A DNA stretch of 64,000 nucleotides from Chamaea fasciata (taxonomy: Eukaryota > Chordata > Aves > Passeriformes > Sylviidae): the NCBI GenBank assembly GCA_029207755.1, contig JARCOQ010000006.1:5992846-6056845 (forward strand). The letters are read 5' to 3'. Of this stretch, positions 33,201-47,100 are shown in pieces. The position numbers were made by a program, and so were the translations under genes. The notes beneath the pieces were generated by a model that had not been told where the DNA came from, made no database searches, and worked only from the letters and a program-made list of their open reading frames with translations. The stretch's first letter is position 1, and each line of letters opens with the position of its first letter.

Positions 33201-36200
33201 GAGACAGAATGGGCTCCCAACAGCCACAGAGGGCAGAGCAAGAAGGAGGATGACAGTCATTTGGAAAACTGCAAGCTGGGGAAACAGTGAGGTGCTGGAC
33301 GCAGGTCCTGGGCATCCTTGCAGAGGCTGATAGCGTTTTAAAAAATGGGAAACATGCTTTCCTCATTGACTGGTTTTCACTTCCACCTCCTCCTGCTCTT
33401 GTGCAATAGGAATCGTTTTTCACTGAATGCACTGACCAAAAGTAAGGACTTTTCCTAGATGGATTGTTTTAAATCTTGTGATTTGGGCCTTTCTTACTCT
33501 TCTTGCTCTTAATGTATATAACCTCGTAAGGCTGACCCACCCAGTTAGGGAAACTGTTCTTCTATTATATACAACAGGACATTTTCAGAGAAACTTCAAT
33601 AATTCCTAGTTATAAGAAAAAAAACCTAGAGCTCAGTTTGCCAAGGTGTACTTAGCTTCCATTTGCTCTCCAATGTGTTGTTTCTCTCTTTGTGCACCAC
33701 TTCCAAACCTGAGCTAATCCATCAAAGGCTCATCTGTGTCTGTGGAGTCAAATATTCCAGTCCTTCAGATGAGATCTCTTTTTCCTCTGCAGTAGCGGGA
33801 AAATGCAAATCAAAACGGGAGGACCTAGAGCTCCTGTGGTCTCTTGCTTTGAAGTCTGGGTGGTTTTGCAACTTTTATTCCTTCACACACTGTTTTTCCT
33901 TGCCTGGTTACAGCTGAGGGGCAAAGGCCCAAGTGTATGCAAAGGAACTGGTGTTGACAGAGATAAAGGTTACAATCCATCGCCAGACAGATCCATCTCT
34001 GGACGGATGGGCAATGTCCCTCACACAGTAATCACACAAGGCATTAATATGCTAATGGATCTCTGTCATTTAGTAGCAGCATTGTAAAATATTTTTTTTT
34101 TACTTTTCCATTCGTCCAAGACTTACTTTGGTGCCATCAGCCATTCCTATCCATCTTCTGACCTTCCTGTTCCCTCTGCCTCAACAAACAGAAGAGACCA
34201 AGTTTTACACTGTGTTTTAGTGATTCAGATTCAGAGTTAAACTCATAACAGAGTTTATAGTTTAAGACTTTGCCCCCTGATAAGTCCTAGGAGGTGAAAG
34301 TGTTCCTTTCTGTGGTGACAGCTATGTTGCTAAATACAACAGAGCAGATGTTGTTTTCAGCCCTACAGAAAAGTGGCACAGCCATTTATGTACTGAAGGT
34401 TTGTGGTGCTGTGGTTTGTTCTGTACTGTCCATCCTGCCTTTTAGGAATGCCTGCTATTCCCCAAGCCATGCCAGGCATTCTCTGGGAAGGTACTGATGG
34501 GTACAGGGCACAGCTTTATGATGAAAGGCTCTGCCAGTTTAGCAGGGTGCACAGCTATTAGTCCAGAGCTTAAGTTAGATTTGGTTCTGGAATTAGACAC
34601 ACCTGATCTGTCTTCAGTAGAGATGACAGTTATTTTCTGTGTTGTGATTTTGGGTTGTTTTCATCACATGTAATGTTTTGTTAGTGATACAGACTGACCC
34701 AGAGCACACAGCAAAATTGCTCATCGCAGGTATTGTGACATTCTGTGGTCAGCTTGTGATGAAAGAGAGGTTTGATGGCGGGATTTTTTCAGGCTTGCTT
34801 AAACACCTCCAGCTGCTCAAAAAAACCCCTGCTGAAGTCGTGGGGAATGGAAGTTCTGAGGACTGAGCCTGAAGAAAATATTATTAAGCATTTTGCTGTG
34901 CAAGGGAAGAAAAAGGGAGGGGATGGGAAAAGTGAGACAAGGTTTGTCATTCAGAGGAAACACAGAATAGTCTCACCTTAAATCTTTAAATCTGCATCAA
35001 TTATAATGCCTTGTTCACTTGCAAATTTCACTTTAAGATAAAGAATTATGGCTGGTTTGTTTGCCATTCCTATAGCCAGAGACAAGCTTCACTTACTCCC
35101 CTTTTCTTTTCAATGACTAAGACTGAAAGAGCTAAATTACATTTCCTCCCCCCTATGGAAACCTGATGAACCAGTGTGAACCTGCACCTGAGAAGCCCCG
35201 GGAACGCCGAGGATTTGGCCACACAGATCGGACAGTTGGATGCTTAATTGCGTTCCGGGCACAAAGCCTGCTTGCATGTGCGTCTTTTATGAAGTGCGTG
35301 GGAGGCCAGCACAAAAAAATTAGACCCCAAAAAAGGTGCCAGAAGAAGGAGAGCAGAGCAAAGGCCTTGCAGTGCCTGTCTCTGCTGTGCTGGAGAGCAC
35401 CAAGCTGCCCGTGCAAGGAGCCCTCTGAAAACTGTAGCCTGAGCGTCAGCCGGGAGCTCATAAGACATAACAATTTGCTGCAGGTGCTGGTGGAGACCTG
35501 GATGAACAGTTATTTATGGAGCTGATAAATAAGGCTGGTGCCAGGAGACAAACCTGGAAAGAGAATCAAGCAGAGCACAGGCAGAGCAGTACGTGTACCT
35601 GAAGTGTGCTGGGAGCACTTACACCCTACAGTGGAGATGATCCTTCAGTAAAAGGGTTCACCCAGAGATGGAAGTGAAAACTGAATTTTGGTCTAGACAA
35701 GGAAGTGAAGAACAAGGACTCACTGCATAATTGGATGAGTTCAGGAAGTGCAAATTTTGTCAGATAAAAGGGCCATGATTTTTCAATTTGCTAAAGGATT
35801 AAAATAGCAGTGTATCATCCACTCCAGGTCTGTGTTTGCACTTTCCCAGGCTTTGCAAAAGTAGATGATACAGAGCCTTTTTCTGGATGGGAGCCTCTTT
35901 AATCTCTTGCATGAATTGCTGTGGATGCCTGTAGCTGGAGCAAGATCTCTGCCTCCCAGACAAAATAGCCCCTTGTGTCTGCCTCCTCCTACCACCTTGG
36001 CCACTTGGTGAAGACACATCATAGTGCTGGCACACAGATGCTTGTGCTTGTTTCAGTCACGACCAAGCATAGTGTGGTATAAACGGACATGTTAATATTT
36101 TGAGTTTCAGGACCTTTTCAATCACCTCCTCATTATATTTCGTAGTCGCAACGCAGCTGAAGCACAAAAAGCCAGTATAGTTTGTGTCCAATATATCTTA

Positions 36201-36300
36201 CGGTGCTCACTCAGGATTTGTAACTCGGGGCTGTCCTTGGACTCTAAATCAGGACATGACTGAAGTGCATTGAATGATCCCATTAATATAAATAGCACTA
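24205..36300. other. Intergenic, no gene supported
   Basis: Reading frames of up to about 160 codons occur on both strands in GC-richer patches (24.7-25.1, 28.5-29.0, 31.4-31.9 and 35.2-35.5 kb). None carries a recognisable domain, signal peptide or splice-site framework. 29.5-30.05 kb is a compositionally distinct block that may be an unidentified old repeat. A short TA-rich patch lies at 29387-29400. Confidence 0.45.
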
Positions 36301-36360
36301 AAGTTAAAAGCAGGGCTCCGTGAAAGGACTTTTGATACACTGGCTGCCGTCGCCCTCGAG

Positions 36361-36374
36361 TCAGCAGGTGGCAT
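36361..36374 (+). promoter_or_regulatory. CTCF-like site
   Basis: TCAGCAGGTGGCAT matches the CTCF core (C-C-A-S-Y-A-G-R-K-G-G-C-R-S) at 12 of 14 positions. It lies in a 500-base GC- and CpG-richer patch (about 36.3-36.8 kb) that also holds an AGGTCA half-site and a CAATTAG homeodomain-type motif. It is roughly midway between the two CpG-island promoters, so a boundary element is plausible but unproven. Confidence 0.35.
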
Positions 36375-37879
36375 TATAGAACAATCAGGAATGCCCAAAC
36401 CTTGGCCGCTTCCCGCCCGCAGCCCCAGACCTGAGCCCACGGGGGAATGAGCATGAAACCCGCCTGTTCAGCACAGCTGAAGCCGCACAATGAGCACTTG
36501 CCAATTAGGGCCGGGGCTATTGTCTGCGAAAGGTCAAGTGCTGCCCTTGCTGAAATCTTTCAACACCGGCTGCAGCGCGATTGGGACTTAATATATTTCA
36601 TACAGCTGAAAACTTGCTCGGCCCGACGCAGGGCAGAGCCAGCCTTTTCTCTGCCCTTCCCCCGTATTCCCCAGGCCGGCAATACGTGCTGGGAAACCTC
36701 AGCGAGGGAGGAACCTGGCTTTTTAATCTGCTACCACCTCCCTCCCTGTAGGTATTGTGGAAGAATTGAGTTGTTGGCAGGGCGGTAGAAAAGGAGGTGG
36801 TTTGGCAACGTGGGCCAGGGGAGGGTGTTTGGGACTGGGTTTGTTTTACCATCTCCCAAGAGATTTTCTTTATAGCTCTGGTGGTACATGTTTTTACAGC
36901 TTACTACTTTTAGTATCTGTCACTTGAAAAGAATAGATGGTCTAGATACATGGGGGAAAAAAAAAAAAACAACATGTGCAAGCAGCAACACGTAACCAAC
37001 AAAAAGAAAATTTTCCCAGGAAATACCCAAGTGATACAGATGTTGCAGGGTGCTTAAGGAACCGCGGGGTAGGGAAAGGCTCCGCGCTTCTGGCTGGCGT
37101 CTGGATCCAGAGGCTGCAGATGAGAGCCTTCAATCTCCCTTGGGTTGGATGCCAGATGATCCATCAGCGCAATGGCCATGCCGAGACATGGCACCTTCCA
37201 GCAGCTGTATCTGGCAAGGGTCTCTTCCCAGACTCCAAACCAGAAACTGGAACTCCATGTGTGCCTTTAGCCCCAGTGCTGTAATTAACTGCTGCATGGA
37301 CCAGCATTGCCTGGTGGGGGTCCTGGTGACACGGGGGTTACAGTGGGCACGGAGGCAGAGGTGAGTCCTCTCCCTCCATTCCCAGTGGAAGATGAATTCC
37401 TGGTGTTGCTCTTTTGCCCCTTCAGCTGGGGACAGCCCTGTCTAAAGCAGATGGTGGCTTTGATTCCCAGGCCACAGTGATTAGTGACTGGTGTCTCCGC
37501 GGGCTCTGGTCTACAATTGTCCCCTTGGGGGTGCAAGTTCAACTTTTAAATCCCTGAGCAGGAGCTGACCTCTGTTTCCACCAGTGGCACAATTAGGATG
37601 GACTCAGGGTGGTCCTGGTGAGGACCTCAGCCTCCCTGTAATTGCTGGTGACAACAACCACAGGCCACGTTGGACACAGCCCACATTCTTGTGTTGTCAC
37701 CACTGCGCACTGTGACTTTATGAGGACGTTTTCCAGGGGGCATTGGCCTGGAGCCAGGCCACAGCCCGAGTTACTGGTTAAACCCATGTTTCTAATGTGC
37801 TAATCCCCGAGTTTGAGCTACACGTACTGTGTGGCTGTGTGCGTGTGGTCTTGAAAACTCACCAGTCTACTTGCAAATT

Positions 37880-37936
37880 AAAAAACAAAACAAAACAAAC
37901 AAACAAACAAACAAAAAAAAAACCCACCAAAAAACC
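37880..37936 (+). repeat. (AAAC)n-type simple repeat
   Basis: AAAAC then four to five AAAC units followed by A-runs with CCC. Same composition and strand as the other A/C tracts in the window. Confidence 0.85.
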
Positions 37937-38229
37937 CCGAAAACACTATAATATTTGCCCATCTGTTGCCGTGGTGATGGAGTGTGGGACAAAAGAAAGA
38001 TATTCCGGTTGCCCCCGGGCCTGTGAACAAGCAGAATCAGAGTGGGTGAGAATGTGCTGTTAATTGTAACCAGAAATGCAGTAGGTCAGCCACCATCACC
38101 GCAAAGTGTTCTTCAAACCTCCTTTCATGTCCCACAACGACATCCTGTAAAAGCTGGTGAAAGCACTGACAGCGGGACTTCCATTGTACCAGGCGAGACT
38201 TGGCCCATAAATTAAGCAAACTGAAAACC

Positions 38230-38480
38230 TAGCCTTGCTCCCTCCAGGTATTCGTTTTCCTCACTCCATCGATAACCTGGCAGGAGCAGATCTTGAACTA
38301 AATGTTATCTCGGCGCTGCCAGGACTTGCCGGCAGCTGGAGGGGGAAGGCAGCGCTGCTGACTCCCGGAGATAACAGGTGGAATGCAACAGGCGCTGCTT
38401 TTGTCTGCCATAACTTGCACTTCAAGCTCTCGGATGCTGCTGGGTCCTTTGCTGTCCCAGCCTGCAGACTTTCCTGCCAG
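38230..38480. other. GATA/E-box-rich patch, candidate regulatory element
   Basis: GATA-type motifs (ATCGATAACC, GTTATCTC and GGAGATAACAG) and an E-box (GGCAGCTGG) lie within about 120 bases in an otherwise AT-rich spacer. The patch is GC-richer than its surroundings and has no coding potential. Regulatory function is inference from clustering only. Confidence 0.25.
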
Positions 38481-39519
38481 CCTCGACAAAAGCATGCAAA
38501 AGAAATCCGAGGCATTTCACAACTTCCACGTTCTGACAGCATTGAGAAAAATGCATAAAACCCCTATAGAACCCCTTCCCCCATGCATTTGTTGTGTTAA
38601 GGAGGCACATTGCTGCTTCTTGTGTACAGAACAGTGGGCTCAGAAATTAACTGTAATTGTTGGTTCTCATTCTGTACGTGCACAACATTTGGCACGAAAA
38701 GTGTCTGCATCTTCTGTAAATCCCTGTTCAATTACGTGGAAGTGTTGGGTTTAATTTAAACCATGGCGGCTCCCACCAAGCTTAAAAATAAAATAACATA
38801 AAAACAGAACCACCCAAATCAGTCATAGTATCTTGGTCATGTTTATGTTATATATATATATGTTTAAATTTGCTCCTATATAGATGGAAACCTGAAGCCC
38901 ACTCTCAGAGCTACCTAATTTGTAAAGTTTCAAGAGGCTGTTGGATCCGTGTGTAGTTGGCTCTTCTGAGAAATTATTTTCCTCTCTCAACCTACATTCT
39001 TTTATTTGCAAGAACCCAGAAAGTAACGCAACCGTCAGACCAATTCCGCAACTACAAAAAAGCCAGTACCCTTCGTTCATGGCCATAAGGATGCCCAGGC
39101 ACAATATTTTTAGAGGCAGTGTTAAATAGCTCTTGCTAGGTAAAATGGATTTTTCAGAATTGAAAGAACAGTGCCTTAAAAATCCACCCAAATTAAATGC
39201 AGTCTTATTGACATAGTTTTAAACACAAAGCTGGTCAATATAAAGATCACAGAATCTGGCTTACAGTCATCAGAGATGGAAAAATACCTATCAGACAAAG
39301 CTCTACAAGGGCAGAATCTGGTCCCTCCCTTAAAAGAGGACTGACTCTCATCTTTCATTGTTCTTTCTTCCATTAACTTGATCTTTGATCTCAGTTCCTA
39401 TTAGAAATATCTGTAAACAGTCATCAAGTCCTAGGCCATTAACCAGATGTTTAACATTGTGAGATCCCTGCCCCTAACAGACCATCTGATAAAGAAGACA
39501 GATATAAGAGCAAATAACT

Positions 39520-39558
<39 letters not shown>

Positions 39559-39573
39559 AATAATAATAATAAT
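39520..39573 (+). repeat. (CAA)n-(TAA)n microsatellite
   Basis: About 13 consecutive AAC/CAA triplets pass directly into about six TAA triplets. The compound structure suggests point mutation at one edge followed by expansion. Likely polymorphic. Confidence 0.95.
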
Positions 39574-41901
39574 CTTCATTAAAGAAGACACAGCATTTTC
39601 ATTTCCTGAAGGATCTGTCTGTCACCTTTGAAGCACATCAGGCTGCTGGAAATGTGGTTCATATTTCAGAATCATCCCTTTCAGAATCATCAGGCTCAGG
39701 CATCTAAAGCCAAGCTAATGTTTTAGTTTAACAAATATGAGAGTTCTGTTCAACTATATTAATGTGGTACTCAATCCACCACCAAGTCCTAGACCAAAAA
39801 GACACTTGAACAGATATTACAGAAACTGACCTTGTAATGGGGTGTTGCAACTACTTTAGTTTAGCCTTTACAGGACTCAAATCCCTGAAGCTTCCAGCCC
39901 CACACAGGTGACATGCTGGGAGCTCCTGGACCATGACTAGTGCTGTGGAAAGACTGTTTTCAGGGAGAGCTGCCTGAAAAGTCTTCCCAGAAAAGATCCA
40001 GCTTAGCCCAGGCTGATCATGTTCAGGGAAAGCTGCAAAGTGCATTTTTCAATTCATAAAGTCTTCCCCTTTTATGATACATAAACCCACACTGGCAGTG
40101 CTCTTCACTGAGGAAGGAAGCAAGGAAAAAAGCCAACAGTTTAAGTTTTTATAGCCCAGTAATTTTGTACAGCATGGTAGGCAATACAGAATGGAAAGGT
40201 GTGTGGAACCATCAGGTCAGAGAATTAAATTCTATGTATTATATGGCCATGATTTATAAGGTGCGGGTAAGGCATCATTTCATCCCATCACAATCCTGAG
40301 CATTTAAAAGTTAAAGCCTATCACAGCAAAAATGAGGCAGAGAAGGAGATCTGCTTTAAATGTACTCCTAATTACTGCTAGAGAGCTTTTATGAAGAACA
40401 GACCACAGCACTTCCTATTGTTTTACATTTTGTCCTGCTTTAGAGCCTCAAGAGTGATGTCATAACAGGGGGAAACTTGTCACGGACACACATTAAACCC
40501 TGGACACAAGGAGAAGACCTTTGATAACAGATATTCAGATACATAGATGGGTAATTCAATAAGGGGAGAAAATGCTGAATTAAAGACATTTTTAGAGTTA
40601 CTTATATGCGTGTCTTGGAAATTCTACCTCTGTTCAGAGAGGCACATGCTGAACTGCAATCAAATTACTATTACTATGTCCAGCTCTGCAATTTTAATCA
40701 TTTATCCCATTTATAGGGGTCTTTTTGTCTTGAATTAGGCAAAATGTGAGCCCAACAGGAAATTAAGCAACTAAGCAAAATCAGGAAATTCGCTCAAGTG
40801 GCTTAGTCAGTGGAATGCCACTGCTATCTTCAAACTAAAACTCCAAAGAAGTTGAACTGCAGTTGGATTTATTTTCAAAGTGGCTAATGTGCTTTTAATT
40901 TGTACAAGGTTGGTAACCAAGAAAAAAATACATTGAAGCTTGCCTTTAATTTTTTTCACAGAAGGCCTCAGCATACAGACATACATAATGAGTTTAAAAA
41001 TGTAAAAAAATCAGAACAGCTATTTTAATGATAAAACTTGAGATGCTTATTTTAAATAAGTACCCGCTGTCTTAAGAACATTAAAAAAGAACTGAAACAG
41101 AAAAAATACACTCAGAGATTACACTTCTTCCTCAAAACACATATTTGATGATAGCTCTTGAGGTGGGGAGAGAGGAATTCTTTCAGCTGTTTACACTGCC
41201 TCCCTGCATTTGGGATCTACAGATCTGTATACAGAATATTTTAAGTGATTTTTCTGGGAGAACAAGATACATTTTTTGCTTCACAGAAAACATTCCACTG
41301 CCCTGAACCCTCAAAATAATTTCTTGCTTGTAGATTACCATTATTATTCATCTACCCAATGTACCTAAGAACTCTAGTGATGGTCCAGGTCCCTGTTGTG
41401 CTGGGCAGTTCATCGATACAGAATAAGTGTATAATCCTTGCCAAGAAGCACACAGAAGCCAAGAGGTGTTTTTTTGTAGTTTAAAAAGAAGACAGAGATA
41501 CCATGGCTGATCTTTATTATAATTCCGGTGGTCCTCATTGTGTCGATCTATTGCAGTTTGAAATCAGACATTTTCTTGTGATTTTAAATAATTATTGCTG
41601 CTTGCACAGCAATGCACTGCACTTACCTTTGCTTTAAACCAAGCCATGAGATGCTTCATTAGCTTCAAGAGGAAACCATGGAGCCTCGCCCTGTGGGTTT
41701 GGAGCTGGAGGGTTTCACTGCTGCTTTCTGAGCCCAGTACCTGTGCCACACTCCTCCTGCTCAGTTCCTTCTTTCTGGGAACAAATCTTTGTGGGGAGCC
41801 TTTGCTGGACTTGTAACAACTCCTGTTCGGTATTCAAATAACAGTTATAATTAAATCTTCTGCCTTTAACCAACAGTATCAGAGAGGAGGGAGGAAAAAA
41901 G

Positions 41902-42124
41902 AATAGATTTATACTAGATATAAGGAAGAACTTTTTTATTATGAAACACTGGCTCAGGTTATCCAGAGGGGGATGCCCTATTCCTGGACACATTGAAGGC
42001 CAGGTGGGCTGGAGCTCTGAGCAGTCTGATAAAGTTGAAGACATCCCTGATCATTGCAGGCGGGTTGAACTTTAGAGGCCTTTAGAGGTCCCTTCCATGC
42101 CAAGCCACTCTGTGCTTCTGTGAT
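41902..42124 (+). mobile_element. CR1 LINE 3' end (5'-truncated copy)
   Basis: The block follows the terminal part of CR1: TAGATATAAGGAAGAAC, ACTGGCTCAGGTTATCCAGA, TGCCCTATTCCTGGACAC, GAAGGCCAGGTGGGCTGGAG, ATCATTGCAGGCGGGTTGAA, GAGGTCCCTTCCATGCCAAG and the final TTCTGTGAT octamer-type tail. Severe 5' truncation with a defined 3' end is typical of CR1 insertion. It carries no open reading frame. Confidence 0.93.
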
Positions 42125-42129
42125 AACAC

Positions 42130-43925
42130 GGAGCCACTGTTGCGTGTCATCTGTGCCTGTCTGTGCATATCTGTACACGATGTAACAGATTTAGAACTAG
42201 TTGGGCAACTTCAACTGAATTTGGTAGAGGTTGAGAGACCTTTTGGAGATTGCACAAAATTCATGGAAGTACCCAACTGAATAGAAAACACCCCACAAGT
42301 ATTTCTGCTGAAGATGAGGCTTCTTAATCAGTTCGTGTGGTCTTAGACAACAGAGAACACATTAAAAGAAAGCACCCAAATTTATGAGGCTCTCTCCTAC
42401 CCCAAGTGCAGAAAAAGTTTCAGCCAGGACTTGCACCTTAGTCAGTCAGCCTTGAAACACACTCAAAAGACACCAAGTTTTGTTAAAACAGATTTTAAAG
42501 TGTACTAGTTCCAATATTATCTCCTCCCTTCTTCAGAAACATCCTAGATGTCTCATAGTTCAAAACACAGAACAGTTCATGTGGGTGCTTAGAGGTGATG
42601 AGGAAACCCCTCTTTCTACAGGACTGATGGATGTCTCCTGTTCCCTTGCACAGGGTTGATTGGGGGTCAGGAAGACATTTCCCTCCCAGTCAGGGAAGAA
42701 GGGACATGAAGATTAATTTGTCTTTTTTCATGCCTTTCCTCTACAGCCAGCGGCCTGGCTGACCTCCTGAATCATTCAGGTCATCATAAAAAAGCCTCAG
42801 GCCACGGTGATCACTCTTGTTTTGTGCTTGTGAAACACAGGTTACCCTCCTGAGAATGAAAATGCTTTAGTTTAATTGAAACCTTTGGGCTTCCTATATG
42901 AGTACCTTTGTTAAATGTAAAGGCCTGAGGTAAGCAGAGGTCACACGGGTGCAGTTCAGAGTGTCTGAGGGGCCCGAGAGGCAGAACAGCCTTTGCTTTA
43001 GTGAAAGGTAGACAGAGGCACAAACAGGCTGTGAGGGGCTTTGAATGAAAAGACGGTTAGTTTGTGGTTGACACAACTAAAATAGCGCACAAAAACAGAG
43101 CCACCAGAGTTAGGAGGAGGAGGCTCATGTGGCTAAAGGACATGCCTGGACAGCCACTGCAACAGCAGTGGGTGGGTCTGGATGGGATGAGATTGTGTTA
43201 GTTGAGGGGAAAACTGAGAGAAAATGGAAAGTTCTGTTTGAGTCACAGTGGGCTCGATCTCTCACTTATGTGTCAGGGACAGGATTTTTGACAGGCTCTG
43301 ATTTCACCCGGAGCAGAGCAGGCAGATCTGGGAGCATGAGTAGAAATGTGGTGCTTGAACTTCTTTCTGCATGGAAAATTATCCAGAAATATAAGATATA
43401 AGAGAAAACCCTTGAATACTTGAATATCCCCCATGATTAGTATGCACAGAGCTATGTGAAGAATTCATGGTTAAAATCTTGGGTACATATCACTCTGCTT
43501 GGCTGAAACACAAGGAAAATTCATCCCTATATTCCTGTTTTGATTTGAGGATTAAAATAGTCCCTGCTTTATCTAACCAAAGTCAATTTCGGAATGAGAT
43601 TAAATGACATACAGATATTATTGGCTTGCAATCAATTTGTTCTCCAGTGAAGTTTCACATTTGAAAGATCTTTGTTTCCTGAGAGATTTTAAAAGATATT
43701 AAGGCCTGACACTGTGACACTGCCCACCTCACATCTACCACTTCACAGCCAAGTTTGATGCAGAATAAGAGAAAATAATACCTATGCAGGTATAACCAAT
43801 TCTAACACTAACAAAATATTTATCCAGTGTGTTTCCACAGGGAAGTTAATTTGCTAATTGCTCTCTCAGATTCCTGGGTAAGTAAAAGCAGAAAAGTACC
43901 AGAACAGTGCTAACTACCATCTCCT
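42130..43925. other. Intergenic, no gene supported
   Basis: AT-rich sequence without a recognisable exon, repeat or RNA gene on either strand. Confidence 0.5.
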
Positions 43926-43928
43926 TGA

Positions 43929-44190
43929 AATGAAAAACAAAATGGAAAAAAAACCCCACAAAAAACCCCCCCTGCACAACAACAACAACAAAACCCAAAA
44001 AATGACAACAGCAAAAAAAAACACAAACAAAAAAGAAAACAAAAACCCCAACCAAACAAAAAAACTACCAAACAAAAAAAAAAAAACCAAAAACACCACC
44101 AAAACACAGAAAACCCCAAAACAAAACAACAAAACAAAACCCAAAATGAAGTAAAACCAACCAAAACCAGCTCAAACCAAACAAAAAAAC
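43929..44190 (+). repeat. Long A/C-only low-complexity tract
   Basis: About 260 bases consist almost entirely of A and C, made of irregular AAAC, AACCC and ACAAC units with isolated G or T. The minus strand reads as a hydrophobic F/V/L/W/C-rich frame, which is a composition artefact and not a protein. Confidence 0.93.
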
Positions 44191-44194
44191 CCCC

Positions 44195-47100
44195 AATCTC
44201 AACTCATAAAAATGAGAAGCAGATGAAATGGCTCATACAAAAATACTGTATTAAGGATGGTGAACCATAATAAGTGTGATATGTTGTCCAGAGTGGGCTT
44301 TAACTAACAGGGCTTATTAATCAAATTTATTTGTTAGTTATATGTCTTCCCTATGCCTTGCATTGGAAATTGCTGGAGGAGTTTGCAGGAACTCTGCAAG
44401 CCCTGTCCTGGCAGAAAAACTGCAAACCTGAGAGCTCCAGCAGCAGGCTGCACGTACCTGATGCACCTGTGCTGCCCCTGGCTTTTTCAAGGAGACACAA
44501 ACTGGGGAAAAGTTCTGGGTTGAGAAAAAGCTCAGTCAAGAGATGAACAAGCCATTTGGAAAAGCAGACAAGTGTTGGAAAGTCTAGGAAGGAAGTGCTG
44601 TATACAGCAAAAAGAACAAGGCACTTGGAAACGTATGTAGGAAGGACTAGAAACTTGAGTAGGCAGAAGATGCTTTGGCTGAACTCTTAATGGTTTAGAG
44701 TTCTCAGGAGTGGGGCTGTTCCTCAGGGACTGCAGTGAAAAGCTGAACAATGCTGTATTGGCTCAGCACATGGAGCTTGATTTGCCCTTTTTGAAATCTG
44801 GTGGCTAATTCATGCTCTGAAGAAGGAAGTATATCCCGGCCAGTTGGCTCAATTTAAGAAGAAACAGGCAAGTGTGTAGTTGGAATAACAGGTAATGGAG
44901 GTGAAAGGCTGAGTGTAGGAAAAGTCAGCTGTGTGCAGGGGGCACGGCATGGAGTCACCCTTTCATGAAATCCAATAAAAACTGATCTGGTCATGATTAA
45001 CTCAACGTTTTCAAAATCCTTTTAAGAGTTCACAAGGAACATAATATCTAGCCAGCTCGTAGTGGTATGTGAGAGACCCCTGACTCTAATATCCCTGGAT
45101 GTCAGCCCTCTGCTTGTTTCAGATTTTGATGCTGAACACTTCTCTGCTTCTCAGTTCCAGCTTATTTATTTAGCATTCTTATCGCTTTATCTCATTTATA
45201 GCAAGCTTGTGAATGTAAGTAAGGAAAAGTACTTTATACATTAACTTCACCTGTCTGAGCAGTCTGAGCAAGGTCCACATTAAACCCACCAACTGATACA
45301 TGTAATTAGTGGCAGAACTTCCTCTTGTGCCCAGAGTGTGTGAAACCGCCCAACAGAGAGAATGGAGAAGTGTGAAAAGCAGCTTTGGTGGGGCTCAGCC
45401 ATGCTTGAACATCCCCTCAAAACAGGAAGAACATCACAGTGAACTCAGTACCCAAGCAGTGTCTCCTGTACCTGCTCTGTGTCAGACTCCAGAGTCAGTC
45501 CAGTGTCTTTCTTCACCCCTTGCATGGGGACTCCCTGGGCTGGGAGATGGAATCCACATTGCCCTCTTGCTCCTCAGGGGGAGTGCAAAGCAACCCTGAG
45601 GGAAACAGGATCGGTTAAGGATTTTATTGGATCTGGACTCTTTCTGACAGGCCTTCATAAATGTGTCTTTTAAAACAGAGGCCCCTTTGCCACTATTTAT
45701 ATTTCATGGGGAAGCAGATGAATGGCCAACAGTGATTGCTACAAGAAGAGAAATAGCATGATTTGGGGTAAATTTACCTTAGACTTGCTATCCCATCTGA
45801 GACCTGCTATCCCAGCCTGCTTGTCGTGCTTCTGTAATTCACTGTTAAAAGAATACTGTTAAAGTATGCAGTAAATACACTAAGTTTTGGTGTTCTAATG
45901 TTGACCTAATCAGTGTCCACAGCAAAACACTTTGCAATCAGTTTGAAATAGTGTTGGAAATGCTCATCTGACCTTTACAAGCAGTTGTGCACATTACAGG
46001 GTGTCTGAACTATTTTTGCACTTCATGACCTTACATCAAATAGCTGCTGGGCTCCTTGTCTACAAACAGTATGAAAATAATAACAAAAAAAGACCTGAGT
46101 TGCACAGTCTCCTCTGCTTCCCTTCCTGATCTTAGGTGGTAATTTGCCTAGATAGGCAGCAGCTTAGTTGTAACACACACCCATAACATTCAGGTCTGTC
46201 TGTTGTTTTTGCCTGAGAGGCAATGCCAGAATGTCACTCATGTCTACCTGCCATGCTCTAAGGAGGGGAAAACATTCCCCTTCTTGAAAACCTGGATCCA
46301 TGACCTGGATGTGGAGACAGGAGGTTAGAGGAGCTGCTATTTCTTTAGCATGGGGGTGAAGATGGGCCAAACTCATCCTGTACTGAAGACTTCCATATTC
46401 TTAATGCAGCAGTTTAGGTGCATAAAATAATGCTCAGAAGGACTTCTTAGAGGAGCAATGCCATCCATTGGTTCCCCAGGTGAAAACTTTGTCCTGAGGT
46501 TCATTCTGATTGCACCTAGTTCAGCTGGTATTTTATTGTACAGATAGCTTTGTGTCTCTCTTTAGTTTCTTTCCCCCTCTCTATTTTTTTTTCTCTTTTT
46601 AATTTAGAAACCTGCCTACATTTGTGTCTCACTGTTTTGTTGGAAACAGATGGCCCTTCCTGAAGACACACAGTTGAGTGAACAGACACGGACCACTTTA
46701 CCATGTGGTAGCATGTTTGTAATTAGATATTTAAAGTGCTAGACAATTACTATCGAACCTTGTCATGAGGGAAATTTAGGTCTGTGTTTACCAAGATCCG
46801 AATTATAAACTGGATCCCTGCCAGGGCTTTACTCTTGGGTATAAAACGAAAGAAGACTCTGGTTGAATACTGAGTGACATTGATTAGAGCTACCACCTGC
46901 CCTGTCTCAGACATGATCACTCACTCCTCTCTCCCTCTCTGTCCTGTAGTTTTTGTTGACCATTGTATGTGGTTTCCCCATCTGATAAGTTTTGGGATCA
47001 TAGGAGGCAGCACCTCTGTAACATCTCTAGCTAAAGGCTCATCTTCCCACGTGGTTTTGGACTACAGAGAGGTAAAAGCAGTTCCATCTGAAAAGAAGCC

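Noticed and set aside
43846..44164. Hydrophobic Phe/Val/Cys-rich minus-strand frames resembling membrane protein
   Set aside because: A pure composition effect of the A/C-only tract.
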